From contig NZ_JOCA01000028.1 in NCBI RefSeq assembly GCF_000718785.1, positions 1 through 64,000 of the forward strand: a DNA stretch of 64,000 nucleotides, in the 5' to 3' direction. How positions within the stretch are numbered: position 1 is the first letter of the stretch; each line of letters opens with the position of its first letter. The DNA is from Streptomyces sp. NRRL WC-3626. GTDB taxonomy: Bacteria; Actinomycetota; Actinomycetes; Streptomycetales; Streptomycetaceae. The notes below the pieces were generated by a model. That model worked only from the letters and a program-made list of their open reading frames with translations, did no database searches and was not told where the DNA came from. Of the stretch, positions 19,301 to 28,349 are shown one piece after another. A program made the position numbers and the translations under genes.

Positions 19301-20110
19301 TCAGCGGCGGGGTGTGAACGGGGTGGGGCCCGGCTGGCAGGTGGGGCACCAGTAGGTGGGGCGCTCGCGGGAGCCGTCGCCCTGATCGGCGAGGCGGATC
19401 GGGGTGCGGCAGCGCAGACAGGGGCGGCGGGCACGGCCGTACACGAACAGGTCCTGGCCGCGGCGGCCGGTGGTGTTGCGGATCGGGCGCTCGCGGTTGA
19501 ACTCCAGCAGTTTCCGGGCGAGGTCCGGCAGAGGCGCGGAGCGGTCGGCGGGCAGGTCGCCCACGGGGAGCCACGGGGTGACACCGAGGAGGAAGCACAG
19601 CTCGCTCTTGAACACATTGCCGATGCCGGCGAGGTTGCGCTGGTCCAGCAGGGCTTCCCCGAGGGCGCGGGACGGGTCCTTCAGGAGGTTGGCCAGCGCG
19701 CGGTCCGGATCCCAGTCCGGGCCGAGGAGGTCGGGGCCGAGATGGCCGACGGCGCGGTCCTCCTGGGCGGTGCGGATCAGTTCGAGGACGGGGAGCCGGT
19801 AGCCGACGGCCGTGCGGTCGGCGGTGCCGAGGACGGCGCGGATCTGGTGGGCGGGGCCGCCGTTCCAGCGCTGCCCCGGCTCGTACACCCGCCAGGAGCC
19901 GTCCATCCTCAGATGTGAGTGCAGGGTCAGGCCGCCCTCGACGCGGGTCAGCAGATGCTTGCCGCGCGGGGTGACGTCCAGGACGGTGCGGCCGGTGAGG
20001 TCGGCCGTGGCGTACTTGGGGACCCTGAGGTCGCTGCGGGTCAGTGTCCTGCCGGCCAGGGCGTCGTGCAGACGGTGTGCGGCCTGCCAGACGGTGTCTC
20101 CTTCGGGCAT
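19301..20110 (-). CDS. nei: Endonuclease VIII-like DNA glycosylase (Nei/Fpg family)
   Basis: A 269-residue base-excision repair glycosylase/AP lyase. After Met removal the N-terminal Pro is the catalytic nucleophile and MPEGDT is the Nei-type start, different from MPELPE of Fpg. The H2TH segment contains LLDQRNLAGIGNVFKSELCF with the intercalation/Asn residue. The C-terminal zinc finger is CLRC-x16-CPTC. It probably removes oxidised pyrimidines; the actinobacterial Nei2 group is a close alternative. It lies 107 bases after lhr, same strand, likely one transcript. Confidence 0.93.
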   Translation of the reverse strand: MPEGDTVWQAAHRLHDALAGRTLTRSDLRVPKYATADLTGRTVLDVTPRGKHLLTRVEGGLTLHSHLRMDGSWRVYEPGQRWNGGPAHQIRAVLGTADRTAVGYRLPVLELIRTAQEDRAVGHLGPDLLGPDWDPDRALANLLKDPSRALGEALLDQRNLAGIGNVFKSELCFLLGVTPWLPVGDLPADRSAPLPDLARKLLEFNRERPIRNTTGRRGQDLFVYGRARRPCLRCRTPIRLADQGDGSRERPTYWCPTCQPGPTPFTPRR

Positions 20111-20217
20111 GGGTCAAGGGTGGCATGCCGGTGGGAGCGGCGGCTTTCGGCGAGGTGGGCGACGGGGTGTTGCCCGGGCGGGGGCCCGCCGGTCGCGGCT
20201 GACCGGTTCCAGCCGGG

Positions 20218-23200
20218 TCAGGCGCGTAGGCGCAGGCCTCGCGGTGTGGCCACGAAGCCGGCTGTCTCCAGGAGCGTGCCCAGGGGGGACGTCAGGGCCG
20301 AGATGCCGTTGACGCGCTCCACCGTGACCGTGCCGAGAGAGCCCGCGCGGGCGGCGGCGGCGAGGGCTTCGGCGGCGGCCGGGAGCCGGGGGTCCTCCGC
20401 GGGTTCGCCGTCGGCGTCGGCGGGCCAGGCCAGCAGCGTCTTGCCGCCGCGCTCCATGTAGAGCGTCAGCTCACCGTCCACCAGCACCACCAGGGAGCCC
20501 GCCTTGCGGCCGGGTTTGTGCCCGGCACCGGTCGGGGGCTCGGGCCAGCCCAGTGCGGCCCCGTACGCGTTCGCCGGGTCTGCGGCGGCGAGGACCACCG
20601 CGCGGGCGACCCGGTCCGCACCGGTACGGCGGCCGGCGAACGGGTCGTACGTGGGACGCCCGCCGTTCTGCCACGGCGGCGGGGACTGCGGGGCGTCGTC
20701 CGGGCCGCTCTCGAAGGCGTCGAAGGGGTCGAACACCCCGGCGGCGGGGGCGGCCGGGGCCGGGAGGCCGTCGCCCCGCTCGCGGGCGTTGGCCGCCGCG
20801 CGGAGGCGGTCCACCGCCCCGTCCATCGCGAACTGGGCGGCGCCCAGCCCTTCCACCACATAGCCGCGGCGGGCCTGCCCCGTCTCCTCGAAGGCGGCCA
20901 GCACGCGGTACACCGCCGAGAAGCCGCCCTCGACGCCCTCTGCCGCGACCGCGCCCCGGGTCACCACACCGTGCCGGTCGAGCAGGGCGCGGGACAGCGC
21001 GTGGGCGCGGACCGTGGCGTCGGACTCCTGCCCGGGCAGCAGGGACCAGCGCCCGCCGACCGTCGGCGGTCCGGTGCGGGAGGCGCCGCGGGCCGCCGCC
21101 GTGAGTGAGCCGTAGCGCCCGCGCGGGACGGAGCGTTTCGCGCGGTGGGCCGTGGCACCGGCGGTGCGGCCCGAGCCCAGCAGGGCGCGCATGGGGGAGA
21201 GCGTGTCGTTGGTCAGCCGCCCGGACCAGGCGAGGTCCCACAGGGCGTCGGCCAGCTGAGGATCGGTGGCCTCGGGATGGGTGGTGGCGCGGACCTGGTC
21301 GGCGATCTGGCGGAAGAACAGGCCGTAGCCGCCCGAGAGGGCGTTTAGGACGGACTGGTGGACGGCGGTCGGCTCCAGGGGATGCGGGGGCTGCAGCAGC
21401 AGCGGAGCCGCGTCCGCGAGGTAGAGGGAGACCCAGCCGTCCTTCCCGGGCAGCGAACCGGCGCCGGCCCACACGACCTCCCCGGCTGCCGTCAGCTCGT
21501 CCAGCATCGCCGGGGTGTAGTCCGCCACCCGGGACGGCAGGACCAGCTTCTCCAGCGCGGACGCGGGCACGGACGCGCCCTGCAACTGCTCGACGGCGCG
21601 CACCAGCCCGTCGACGCCGCGCAGGGAGTGCCCCTTGCCGATGTGCTGCCACTGGGGCAGGAACTGGGCGAGGGCGGGCGGCGGCACCGGCTCCAGTTCG
21701 TGCCGCAGCGCGGCCAGGGAGCGACGGCGCAGCCGGCGCAGTACGGCCGCGTCGCACCACTCCTGACCGATCCCGGCCGGATGGAACTCGCCCTGGACGA
21801 CCCTGCCCGCCGCCGACAGCCGCTGCAGGGCACCCTCGGTGACCGCCACCCCCAGCCCGAAACGGGCCGCCGCGGTCGCCGACGTGAACGGGCCGTGCGT
21901 GCGCGCGTACCGCGCGAGGAGGTCCCCGAGGGGGTCCTTGACCGGTTCGGTGAACGCCTCGGGGACACCGACCGGCAGCGCCGTGCCCAGCGCGTCGCGC
22001 AACCGGCCCGCGTCCTCGATCGCCGCCCAGTGGTCGGCGCCGGCCACTCGCACCCGGATGGCGCGCCGCGCGGAGGCGAGCTCCCGCGCCCACTGCGGCT
22101 CGGCGCCCCGCTCGGCGAGCTCCTCGTCGGTGAGCGGGCCGAGCATCCGCAGCAGGTCGGCCACGCCCTCCGCGTCCTTGACCCGCCGGTCCTCGGTGAG
22201 CCACCGCAGCTCGCGCTCCAGCTCGGCCAGCACCTCCGCGTCGAGCAGCTCGCGCAGTTCGGCCTGGCCGAGCAGCTCGGCCAGCAGCCGGGAGTCCAGC
22301 GACAGGGCGGCGGCGCGGCGCTCGGCGAGCGGGGAGTCGCCCTCGTACAGGAACTGCGCCACGTAGCCGAAGAGGAGGGAGCGGGCGAAGGGGGAGGGCT
22401 CCGGGGTGGTGACCTCGACCAGGCGCACCTTGCGTGCCTCCAGGTCGCCCATCAGCTCGACCAGCCCGGGCACGTCGAAGACGTCCTGGAGACATTCGCG
22501 GACGGCCTCGAGGACGATCGGGAACGAGCCGAACTCCCCGGCAACCTGGAGCAGCTGGGAGGCGCGCTGGCGCTGCTGCCACAGCGGAGTGCGCCGGCCG
22601 GGGTTGCGGCGCGGCAGCAGCAGTGCGCGGGCGGCGCACTCACGGAACCGGGACGCGAACAGCGCCGAGCCGCCCACCTGGTCGGTGACGACCTGGTCGA
22701 CCTCGCCCCTGTCGAAGACGACGTCGGCCGCGCCCACGGGGGCCTGGTCCGCGTCGTACGCCGTGCCGGCCTTCACCGGCTCCTGGTCGAGCAGGTCGAG
22801 GCCCATCAGATCGGCGTCCGGCAGCCGCAGCACGATGCCGTCGTCGGCGTGCATCACCTGGGCGTCCATGCCGTACCGCTCGGAGAGACGGGCGCCGAGC
22901 GCGAGCGCCCACGGGGCGTGCACCTGGGCGCCGAACGGGGAGTGCACGACGACTCGCCAGTCGCCCAGCTCGTCGCGGAAGCGCTCCACGACGATGGTGC
23001 GGTCGTCCGGGACATGGCCGCAGGCCTCGCGTTGCTCGTCGAGGTACGAGAGCACATTGTCGGCGGCCCAGGCGTCCAGCCCCGCCGTGAGCAGGCGCAG
23101 CCGGGCGTCGTCCCTGGACAGCGAGCCCACCTCGCGCAGGAAGGCGCCCACCGCGCGGCCGAGCTCCAGCGGGCGGCCCAGCTGGTCGCCCTTCCAGAAG

Positions 23201-25017
23201 GGCAGCCGGCCCGGCACGCCCGGCGCCGGGGAGACCAGGACGCGGTCACGCGTGATGTCCTCGATACGCCAGGAACTGGTGCCGAGCGTGAAGACGTCGC
23301 CCACACGGGACTCGTAGACCATCTCCTCGTCCAGCTCGCCGACCCGGCCGCCGCCCTTCTTCGGGTCGGCGCCCGCGAGGAACACCCCGAACAGGCCCCG
23401 GTCGGGGATGGTGCCCCCGGACGTGACGGCCAGACGCTGGGCGCCCGGACGGCCGGTGATCTCACCCGTGACCCGGTCCCACACCACGCGCGGGCGCAGC
23501 TCCGCGAACGCGTCCGACGGATAGCGTCCGGCCAGCATGTCCAGAACGCCCGTGAACGCGGACTCGGGAAGGGACGCGAACGGCGCCGCGCGGCGGACCG
23601 TCGCGAGCAGGTCGTCGAGCTGCCACGTGTCCATGGCCGTCATGGCGACGATCTGCTGGGCCAGGACGTCGAGCGGGTTCGCGGGGACCCGCAGGGACTC
23701 GATGGAGCCCGTGCGCATCCGCTCGGTGACCACGGCCGCCTGCACCAGGTCGCCGCGGTACTTGGGGAACACCACGCCCGTGGAGACCGCGCCCACCTGG
23801 TGCCCCGCGCGGCCGACGCGCTGCAGCCCGGAGGCGACGGACGGCGGCGACTCGACCTGGACCACCAGGTCGACGGCGCCCATGTCGATGCCCAGCTCCA
23901 GGCTGGAGGTGGCGACCACCGCGGGCAGCCGGCCCGCCTTGAGGTCCTCCTCGACCAGGGCGCGCTGCTCCTTGGACACCGAGCCGTGATGGGCACGCGC
24001 GATGACCGCGGGCGCGCCCTGGGCGGCCCCGGAGCCGCCCATGAGCTCGGCGGGGGAGTGGTGCTCGTCCAGGGGCTCGCCGGTCGCCCGCTCGTACGCG
24101 ATCTCGTTGAGCCGGTTGCACAGCCGCTCGGCGAGGCGGCGGGAGTTCGCGAACACGATGGTCGAGCGGTGTGCCTGCACCAGGTCGGTGATCCGCTCCT
24201 CGACATGCGGCCAGATCGACGGCCGCTCGGCCCCCTCCGAGCCGTCGGCGACCGGGGAGCCGCCCAGCTCGCCCAGGTCCTCCACCGGGACCACCACGGA
24301 CAGGTCGAACTCCTTGCCCGACTCCGGCTGGACGATCTCCGCCCTGCGCTGCGGGGAGAGGAACCTGGCGACCTCGTCGACCGGGCGCACGGTCGCCGAG
24401 AGGCCGATACGGCGGGCCGGGCGGGGCAGCAGCTCGTCCAGCCGCTCCAGGGTGAGCGCCAGATGCGCGCCGCGCTTGGTGCCCGCGACCGCGTGCACCT
24501 CGTCCAGGATCACCGTCTCCACGCCCGTGAGCGCGTCGCGCGTGGCGGACGTCAGCATCAGGAACAGGGACTCGGGCGTGGTGATCAGGATGTCCGGCGG
24601 ACGGGTGGCCAGGGCACGGCGCTCGGCGGGCGGGGTGTCGCCGGAGCGGATGCCCACCTTCACCTCGGGCTCCGGCAGCCCCAGGCGCACCGCCTCCTGA
24701 CGGATGCCGGTCAGTGGGCTGCGCAGGTTGCGCTCGACGTCGACCGCCAGGGCCTTCAGCGGCGACACGTACAGCACACGGCAGCGCTTCTTCGGGTCGG
24801 CGGGCGGCGGGGCCGAGGCCAGCTGGTCCAGGGCGGCGAGGAAGGCGGCCAGCGTCTTCCCGGAACCGGTGGGGGCGACCACCAGCACGTCCGAGCCCGC
24901 GCCGATGGCACCCCACGCCCCGGCCTGGGCGGCGGTGGGCGCGGAGAACGCCCCCGTGAACCAGCCGCGGGTCGCGGGGGAGAAGCCGTCGAGGGCTCGG
25001 TGCGGATCGCTGACCAT
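20218..25017 (-). CDS. lhr: Lhr-type large ATP-dependent helicase
   Basis: A 1599-residue superfamily 2 helicase. Motif I APTGSGKTLAAF is near residue 45, motif II is the DEVH box (ILDEVHAVAGTKRGAHLALT), motif III LSATV. The helicase C domain follows with QRVGRAGHQ near 400, and the DEAD-associated Lhr domain lies at about 600-800. The C-terminal half (about 900-1599) is the long Lhr extension with winged-helix modules. Lhr is a 3'-5' DNA/RNA-DNA translocase linked to DNA repair; in mycobacteria it belongs to the mitomycin response, and the following nei gene fits. Start at 25017 (MVSDPHRALDGFSPAT); the frame is open 720 bases further upstream across the divergent araC gene, which is coincidental. 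Confidence 0.93.
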   Translation of the reverse strand: MVSDPHRALDGFSPATRGWFTGAFSAPTAAQAGAWGAIGAGSDVLVVAPTGSGKTLAAFLAALDQLASAPPPADPKKRCRVLYVSPLKALAVDVERNLRSPLTGIRQEAVRLGLPEPEVKVGIRSGDTPPAERRALATRPPDILITTPESLFLMLTSATRDALTGVETVILDEVHAVAGTKRGAHLALTLERLDELLPRPARRIGLSATVRPVDEVARFLSPQRRAEIVQPESGKEFDLSVVVPVEDLGELGGSPVADGSEGAERPSIWPHVEERITDLVQAHRSTIVFANSRRLAERLCNRLNEIAYERATGEPLDEHHSPAELMGGSGAAQGAPAVIARAHHGSVSKEQRALVEEDLKAGRLPAVVATSSLELGIDMGAVDLVVQVESPPSVASGLQRVGRAGHQVGAVSTGVVFPKYRGDLVQAAVVTERMRTGSIESLRVPANPLDVLAQQIVAMTAMDTWQLDDLLATVRRAAPFASLPESAFTGVLDMLAGRYPSDAFAELRPRVVWDRVTGEITGRPGAQRLAVTSGGTIPDRGLFGVFLAGADPKKGGGRVGELDEEMVYESRVGDVFTLGTSSWRIEDITRDRVLVSPAPGVPGRLPFWKGDQLGRPLELGRAVGAFLREVGSLSRDDARLRLLTAGLDAWAADNVLSYLDEQREACGHVPDDRTIVVERFRDELGDWRVVVHSPFGAQVHAPWALALGARLSERYGMDAQVMHADDGIVLRLPDADLMGLDLLDQEPVKAGTAYDADQAPVGAADVVFDRGEVDQVVTDQVGGSALFASRFRECAARALLLPRRNPGRRTPLWQQRQRASQLLQVAGEFGSFPIVLEAVRECLQDVFDVPGLVELMGDLEARKVRLVEVTTPEPSPFARSLLFGYVAQFLYEGDSPLAERRAAALSLDSRLLAELLGQAELRELLDAEVLAELERELRWLTEDRRVKDAEGVADLLRMLGPLTDEELAERGAEPQWARELASARRAIRVRVAGADHWAAIEDAGRLRDALGTALPVGVPEAFTEPVKDPLGDLLARYARTHGPFTSATAAARFGLGVAVTEGALQRLSAAGRVVQGEFHPAGIGQEWCDAAVLRRLRRRSLAALRHELEPVPPPALAQFLPQWQHIGKGHSLRGVDGLVRAVEQLQGASVPASALEKLVLPSRVADYTPAMLDELTAAGEVVWAGAGSLPGKDGWVSLYLADAAPLLLQPPHPLEPTAVHQSVLNALSGGYGLFFRQIADQVRATTHPEATDPQLADALWDLAWSGRLTNDTLSPMRALLGSGRTAGATAHRAKRSVPRGRYGSLTAAARGASRTGPPTVGGRWSLLPGQESDATVRAHALSRALLDRHGVVTRGAVAAEGVEGGFSAVYRVLAAFEETGQARRGYVVEGLGAAQFAMDGAVDRLRAAANARERGDGLPAPAAPAAGVFDPFDAFESGPDDAPQSPPPWQNGGRPTYDPFAGRRTGADRVARAVVLAAADPANAYGAALGWPEPPTGAGHKPGRKAGSLVVLVDGELTLYMERGGKTLLAWPADADGEPAEDPRLPAAAEALAAAARAGSLGTVTVERVNGISALTSPLGTLLETAGFVATPRGLRLRA

Positions 25018-25102
25018 GCGTCCATCGTGCACCCGGCCACTGACAATCGGGCCGGGACGGGGGCCGGGCGAGGTCCGGCCGGGGCCGCGTGACAATAGCC
25101 CT

Positions 25103-26101
25103 ATGGCGGAATCCCGGAAGGAGCGGGCGCGGCACTGGCAGTACGACGAACTGCCCGGTGTCGATCTGCTGCGTGCCCGGTACATCCGGAAGACGTTCGT
25201 CCGGCACACCCACGAGAACTTCGTGATCGCCGCCATCGCCGACGGGGTGGAGGTCTTCCACCACGGCGGGAGCGATGTGTCCGCGGGCGCCGGGGCGCTC
25301 GCCCTGGTGAACCCCGACACGCCGCACACCGGCCGCGCCGGTGTTCCCGAGGGATGGCGGTACGGGGCGGTGTACCCGCCGCCCGAGGTGGTGGCCGCGA
25401 TCGCCGCCGAGACCACCACACTTCGCGGCACACCGGGGTTCGCGACGCCGGTGCTCGACGACCCGTACACCGTCCATCTGGTGCACCAGGTGCTGCGGGC
25501 CACCGACGAGGGCAACGCGCTCGCCGCCGACACCCTGCTCCGGGTCGCGGTGACCCGGCTGCTGCGGCTGAACGGCGGCACCCTGCCGCGACGTGAGGTG
25601 CGCACGGCGGGCGCCAGGACTGCCGCACGCGCCCGTGCCGTGCTCGAGGAGCGGATGGCCGACCCGCCGGCCCTGGAGCGGCTCGCCGCTGAGCTGGGCA
25701 CCAGCCCGTTCGCGCTGCTGCGTGCCTTCCGGGACACCTACGGGATGCCCCCGCACACCTGGCTCACGGACGCGCGCGTGCGGCGGGCACGGCGGCTGCT
25801 GGACACGGGGACCGCGCCGTCGGAGGCGGCCTTCGCGGTCGGCTTCACCGACCAGCCGCATCTGAACCGGCACTTCAGCCGCATCGTGGGCGTGCCGCCG
25901 GGCGCGTACCAGCGCGAGCGCAAGAACGTACAAGACGCGCGGGGCGGTCCGTCCGTACCGTCCGGGGTGTGGCAATGGAACGGACAGAAGCACTCACGGA
26001 CATACGCGACGGCGGAGGAGAGAAGCCGGACGGCGCCGTCGTACGGGATGCCCTCGGCGTCGGGGTCGCCGTCGGACTCTCCGGGTTCGCCTTCGGCGTG
26101 A
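25103..26101 (+). CDS. AraC-family transcriptional regulator
   Basis: A 332-residue regulator. The N-terminal cupin-like AraC sensor domain covers about residues 15-150 (RHTHENFVIAAIADGVEVFHHGG, ALALVNPDTPHTGRAG). The C-terminal double helix-turn-helix lies at about 180-275 (LERLAAELGTSPFALLRAFRDTYGMPP, AFAVGFTDQPHLNRHF). The last 45 or so residues after GAYQRERKNVQD are low complexity and lie over the start of azlC in another frame. The divergent placement from lhr and direct placement before azlCD suggest it controls amino-acid export. Confidence 0.88.
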   Translation: MAESRKERARHWQYDELPGVDLLRARYIRKTFVRHTHENFVIAAIADGVEVFHHGGSDVSAGAGALALVNPDTPHTGRAGVPEGWRYGAVYPPPEVVAAIAAETTTLRGTPGFATPVLDDPYTVHLVHQVLRATDEGNALAADTLLRVAVTRLLRLNGGTLPRREVRTAGARTAARARAVLEERMADPPALERLAAELGTSPFALLRAFRDTYGMPPHTWLTDARVRRARRLLDTGTAPSEAAFAVGFTDQPHLNRHFSRIVGVPPGAYQRERKNVQDARGGPSVPSGVWQWNGQKHSRTYATAEERSRTAPSYGMPSASGSPSDSPGSPSA

Positions 26102-26718
26102 CCTCGGCGGGCAGTGGGCTCACCCTGCTCCAGACCTGTGCGCTCAGCCTGCTGGTGTTCACCGGCGCGTCCCAGTTCGCGCTGGTGGGGGCGCTGGCGG
26201 CGGGCGGGGGGCCCTTCACGGCCGCTGCGGGCGCGTTCTTCCTCGGCGTGCGCAACGCGTTCTACGGGCTGCGGCTGTCGCAGCTGCTGGCGCTGCCCCG
26301 CGCGGTACGGCCGTTCGCCGCGCAGTGGGTGATCGACGAGACGACCGCCGTCTCGCTCGCCCAGCCCGGGCGGCGCTCCGCACGCCTCGGGTTCGTGGTG
26401 ACGGGGCTGAGCCTGTACGTCCTGTGGAACGTCACCACGCTGCTCGGCGCGCTGGGGGCGGAGGCCATCGGCGACACCGCCGCGTGGGGACTGGACGCGG
26501 CGGGACCCGCGGTCTTCCTCGCGCTTCTCGCCCCGATGCTGCGGAGCGGGACCGAACGGATGGTGGCCGGGCTGGCCGTGCTGCTGGGGCTGGGGCTGCT
26601 GCCTGTGCTGCCGGCGGGGGTGCCGGTGCTGGTGGCCGCGCTCGCGGCGCCGGTCGTGTTGTGGGCGCGCGGGCGTCGTCGTGCCTCGCGCGGTGACGCG
26701 GGGGAGGGGGAGCTGTGA
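25975..26718 (+). CDS. azlC: AzlC-family branched-chain amino acid exporter subunit
   Basis: A 247-residue inner-membrane protein, the large subunit of an AzlCD exporter for branched-chain or similar amino acids. Conserved stretches include GFAFGVTSAGSGL, LLVFTGASQFALVGAL and FFLGVRNAFYGLRLS, with at least five hydrophobic segments. The start is uncertain: ATG 25975 (or GTG 25969) overlaps araC by about 130 bases; the conserved family core begins near residue 25. The stop shares GTGA with azlD. Confidence 0.88.
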   Translation: MERTEALTDIRDGGGEKPDGAVVRDALGVGVAVGLSGFAFGVTSAGSGLTLLQTCALSLLVFTGASQFALVGALAAGGGPFTAAAGAFFLGVRNAFYGLRLSQLLALPRAVRPFAAQWVIDETTAVSLAQPGRRSARLGFVVTGLSLYVLWNVTTLLGALGAEAIGDTAAWGLDAAGPAVFLALLAPMLRSGTERMVAGLAVLLGLGLLPVLPAGVPVLVAALAAPVVLWARGRRRASRGDAGEGEL

Positions 26719-27023
26719 ACATCTGGATCGCGATCCTGGTGACCGCGGTGGGGTGCTACGCCGTCAAGCTCGCGGGGCTGCTGGTGCCGGCGGGGGTTCT
26801 CGAGCGGCCGCTCGTTCGGCGGCTCGCCGCGTTGCTTCCGGTGGCGTTGCTGGCCGCGCTGACGGCTCAGCAGACGTTCGCGGACGGGCGGGTGCTGGTG
26901 CTCGACGCTCGCGCGGTGGGGGTGGCGGCCGCGGCGGTGGCCCTGGTGCTGCGGGCGCCGTTTCTGGTGGTCGTGGGGGCGGCTGTGGTGGTGACGGCGG
27001 GGGTGCGGGCGTTGGGTGGGTGA
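26715..27023 (+). CDS. azlD: AzlD-family branched-chain amino acid exporter subunit
   Basis: A 102-residue small membrane subunit of the AzlCD exporter with three to four hydrophobic helices (IWIAILVTAVGCYAVKLAGL at the start, RRLAALLPVALLAALTAQQTF in the middle). The GTG start overlaps the azlC stop (GTGA). Size and pairing fit the family. Confidence 0.88.
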   Translation: MNIWIAILVTAVGCYAVKLAGLLVPAGVLERPLVRRLAALLPVALLAALTAQQTFADGRVLVLDARAVGVAAAAVALVLRAPFLVVVGAAVVVTAGVRALGG

Positions 27024-27074
27024 GGCGGGACGGGCGTCGGCCGGGGGCGGGTGGGCCGGCAGGCTGCGGCTGCC

Positions 27075-28019
27075 TCAGGTGAGTGGGCGGTCGTACGCCT
27101 GGAGGGTGTGCAGGGCGTTGATGGTGACCAGCGGGCGGGCTTCCAAGGCCGGGGCCGGAGACCACTGGTGCCAGGGGATGGGCCAGCCGCCGTCCTCCTG
27201 TTGGTCTGCCGCGAGGTGGTTCAGGGAACGGGTCGTCTCCTCGTCCGTGAACCACGTGCGGGCCAAGGAGTGCGGCGTCTGCGCGTAGTCGTGCGGGAAG
27301 TGGTGCTCGCCCGGGGCGTAGCCGGGGGCGACCGGGTAGGCGTCCAGGTCGTCCGGGTCGAGGACGGCCAGACGCTGTTCGCGCACCAGGCGGCCCAGCC
27401 GTTCGGCTGCCGCCTCCGCGCGGGGGCGGTCGGGGGCGTGGTCCAGGAAGGTGACGGCGGCCTGGACCTCGTAGGGATGGGTCGTCTCCAGCGACTCCAC
27501 GGTCCGCCAGCAGAAGTCGGTCGCACGGAACAGCCACGCGTGCCACACCCCGTTGCGGTGCAGCAGCCCCACCACGGGCCCGGTGGCCAGCAGTTCGCCG
27601 GGCGGGTCGTCCACGACCGGCACGAAGGGCGCCGCGGGGTAGCCGCGCTGACTGGGACGGACACCCGGAAGTGCGCCGTCCGGCGTGGAGACGGACGTCA
27701 GATAGCGGCACACGTCCTCCGCGCGGCGGCCGCCGCAACGTCCCACCCCGTCCAGCACCCGCAGCGCGCGGGCGGTGTGCAGCGGCTGGCTGACCGGGCC
27801 GCGCAGATCGGGTTCGAGCGCGTGGCCGTACCCGCCGTCCTCGTTGCGGTAGGCGTCCAGTGCCGCCTCCACCGGGCCGGCGGCGCCGCCCCGGAAGTGG
27901 TGGGCGAAGAGATGCTGCTCGAGCACACGCGCGGTGAGCCAGACGAACCGCTCGGCCCGCGCGAGCGAACCCTGCGGCCGGGGCGTCGGGGACAGGGGGT
28001 CGGATTCCGTGTCGGCCAT
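27075..28019 (-). CDS. Prenyltransferase/squalene-cyclase-like alpha-toroid protein
   Basis: A 314-residue protein without signal peptide or membrane span. Repeats of the alpha/alpha toroid type are visible: YRNEDGGYGHALEPDLRGP near residue 55, VCRYLTSVSTPDGALPG, and QQEDGGWPIPWHQWSP near 280, like QW motifs of terpene cyclases and prenyltransferase beta subunits. The catalytic DxDD of cyclases is not seen, so enzymatic function is unproven. It is conserved beside recA in Streptomyces as I recall. It lies alone on the minus strand between azlD and DUF3046. Confidence 0.65.
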   Translation of the reverse strand: MADTESDPLSPTPRPQGSLARAERFVWLTARVLEQHLFAHHFRGGAAGPVEAALDAYRNEDGGYGHALEPDLRGPVSQPLHTARALRVLDGVGRCGGRRAEDVCRYLTSVSTPDGALPGVRPSQRGYPAAPFVPVVDDPPGELLATGPVVGLLHRNGVWHAWLFRATDFCWRTVESLETTHPYEVQAAVTFLDHAPDRPRAEAAAERLGRLVREQRLAVLDPDDLDAYPVAPGYAPGEHHFPHDYAQTPHSLARTWFTDEETTRSLNHLAADQQEDGGWPIPWHQWSPAPALEARPLVTINALHTLQAYDRPLT

Positions 28020-28096
28020 GCACCGACCGTAGGCGCAAAGCGGGACCGGCGGGCGGCCCGGCCCGGAGCCGTCCCCGGAGGCGGGATACTGGGGGC

Positions 28097-28291
28097 ATGC
28101 GGTTGACGGTTTTCTGGGAGCGGATGGCGGAGCACTTCGGCGCGGGCCATGCCGAGAACTTCGCGCGGGACCATGTCATGTCCGAGCTCGGCGGGCGCAC
28201 CGTGCACGAGGCGCTGGCGGCCGGCTGGGACGCCAAGAGCGTCTGGCAGGTGGTCTGCGCGGTGATGGACGTCCCCGCGGAAAGGCGCTGA
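28097..28291 (+). CDS. DUF3046 protein
   Basis: A 64-residue small soluble protein (MRLTVFWERMAEHFGAGHAENFARDHV...) matching DUF3046, an actinobacterial family found near recA. It is probably a compact helical domain. Function unknown. Start ATG 28097 lies 77 bases from the divergent toroid gene. Confidence 0.85.
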   Translation: MRLTVFWERMAEHFGAGHAENFARDHVMSELGGRTVHEALAAGWDAKSVWQVVCAVMDVPAERR

Positions 28292-28349
28292 TCGTCACAG
28301 AGACCGCCGATGGCGCATGGCCGCCCCCGGCGTGGGTGAGACTTGGTCC

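Noticed and set aside
21358..25092. A 1244-codon plus-strand open frame opposite lhr
   Set aside because: Antisense shadow of a gene with convincing helicase motifs; no recognisable domains.
24704..25102. Upstream extension of the AraC gene into lhr
   Set aside because: It overlaps the conserved N-terminal helicase motifs of lhr on the other strand; the AraC homology begins after ATG 25103.
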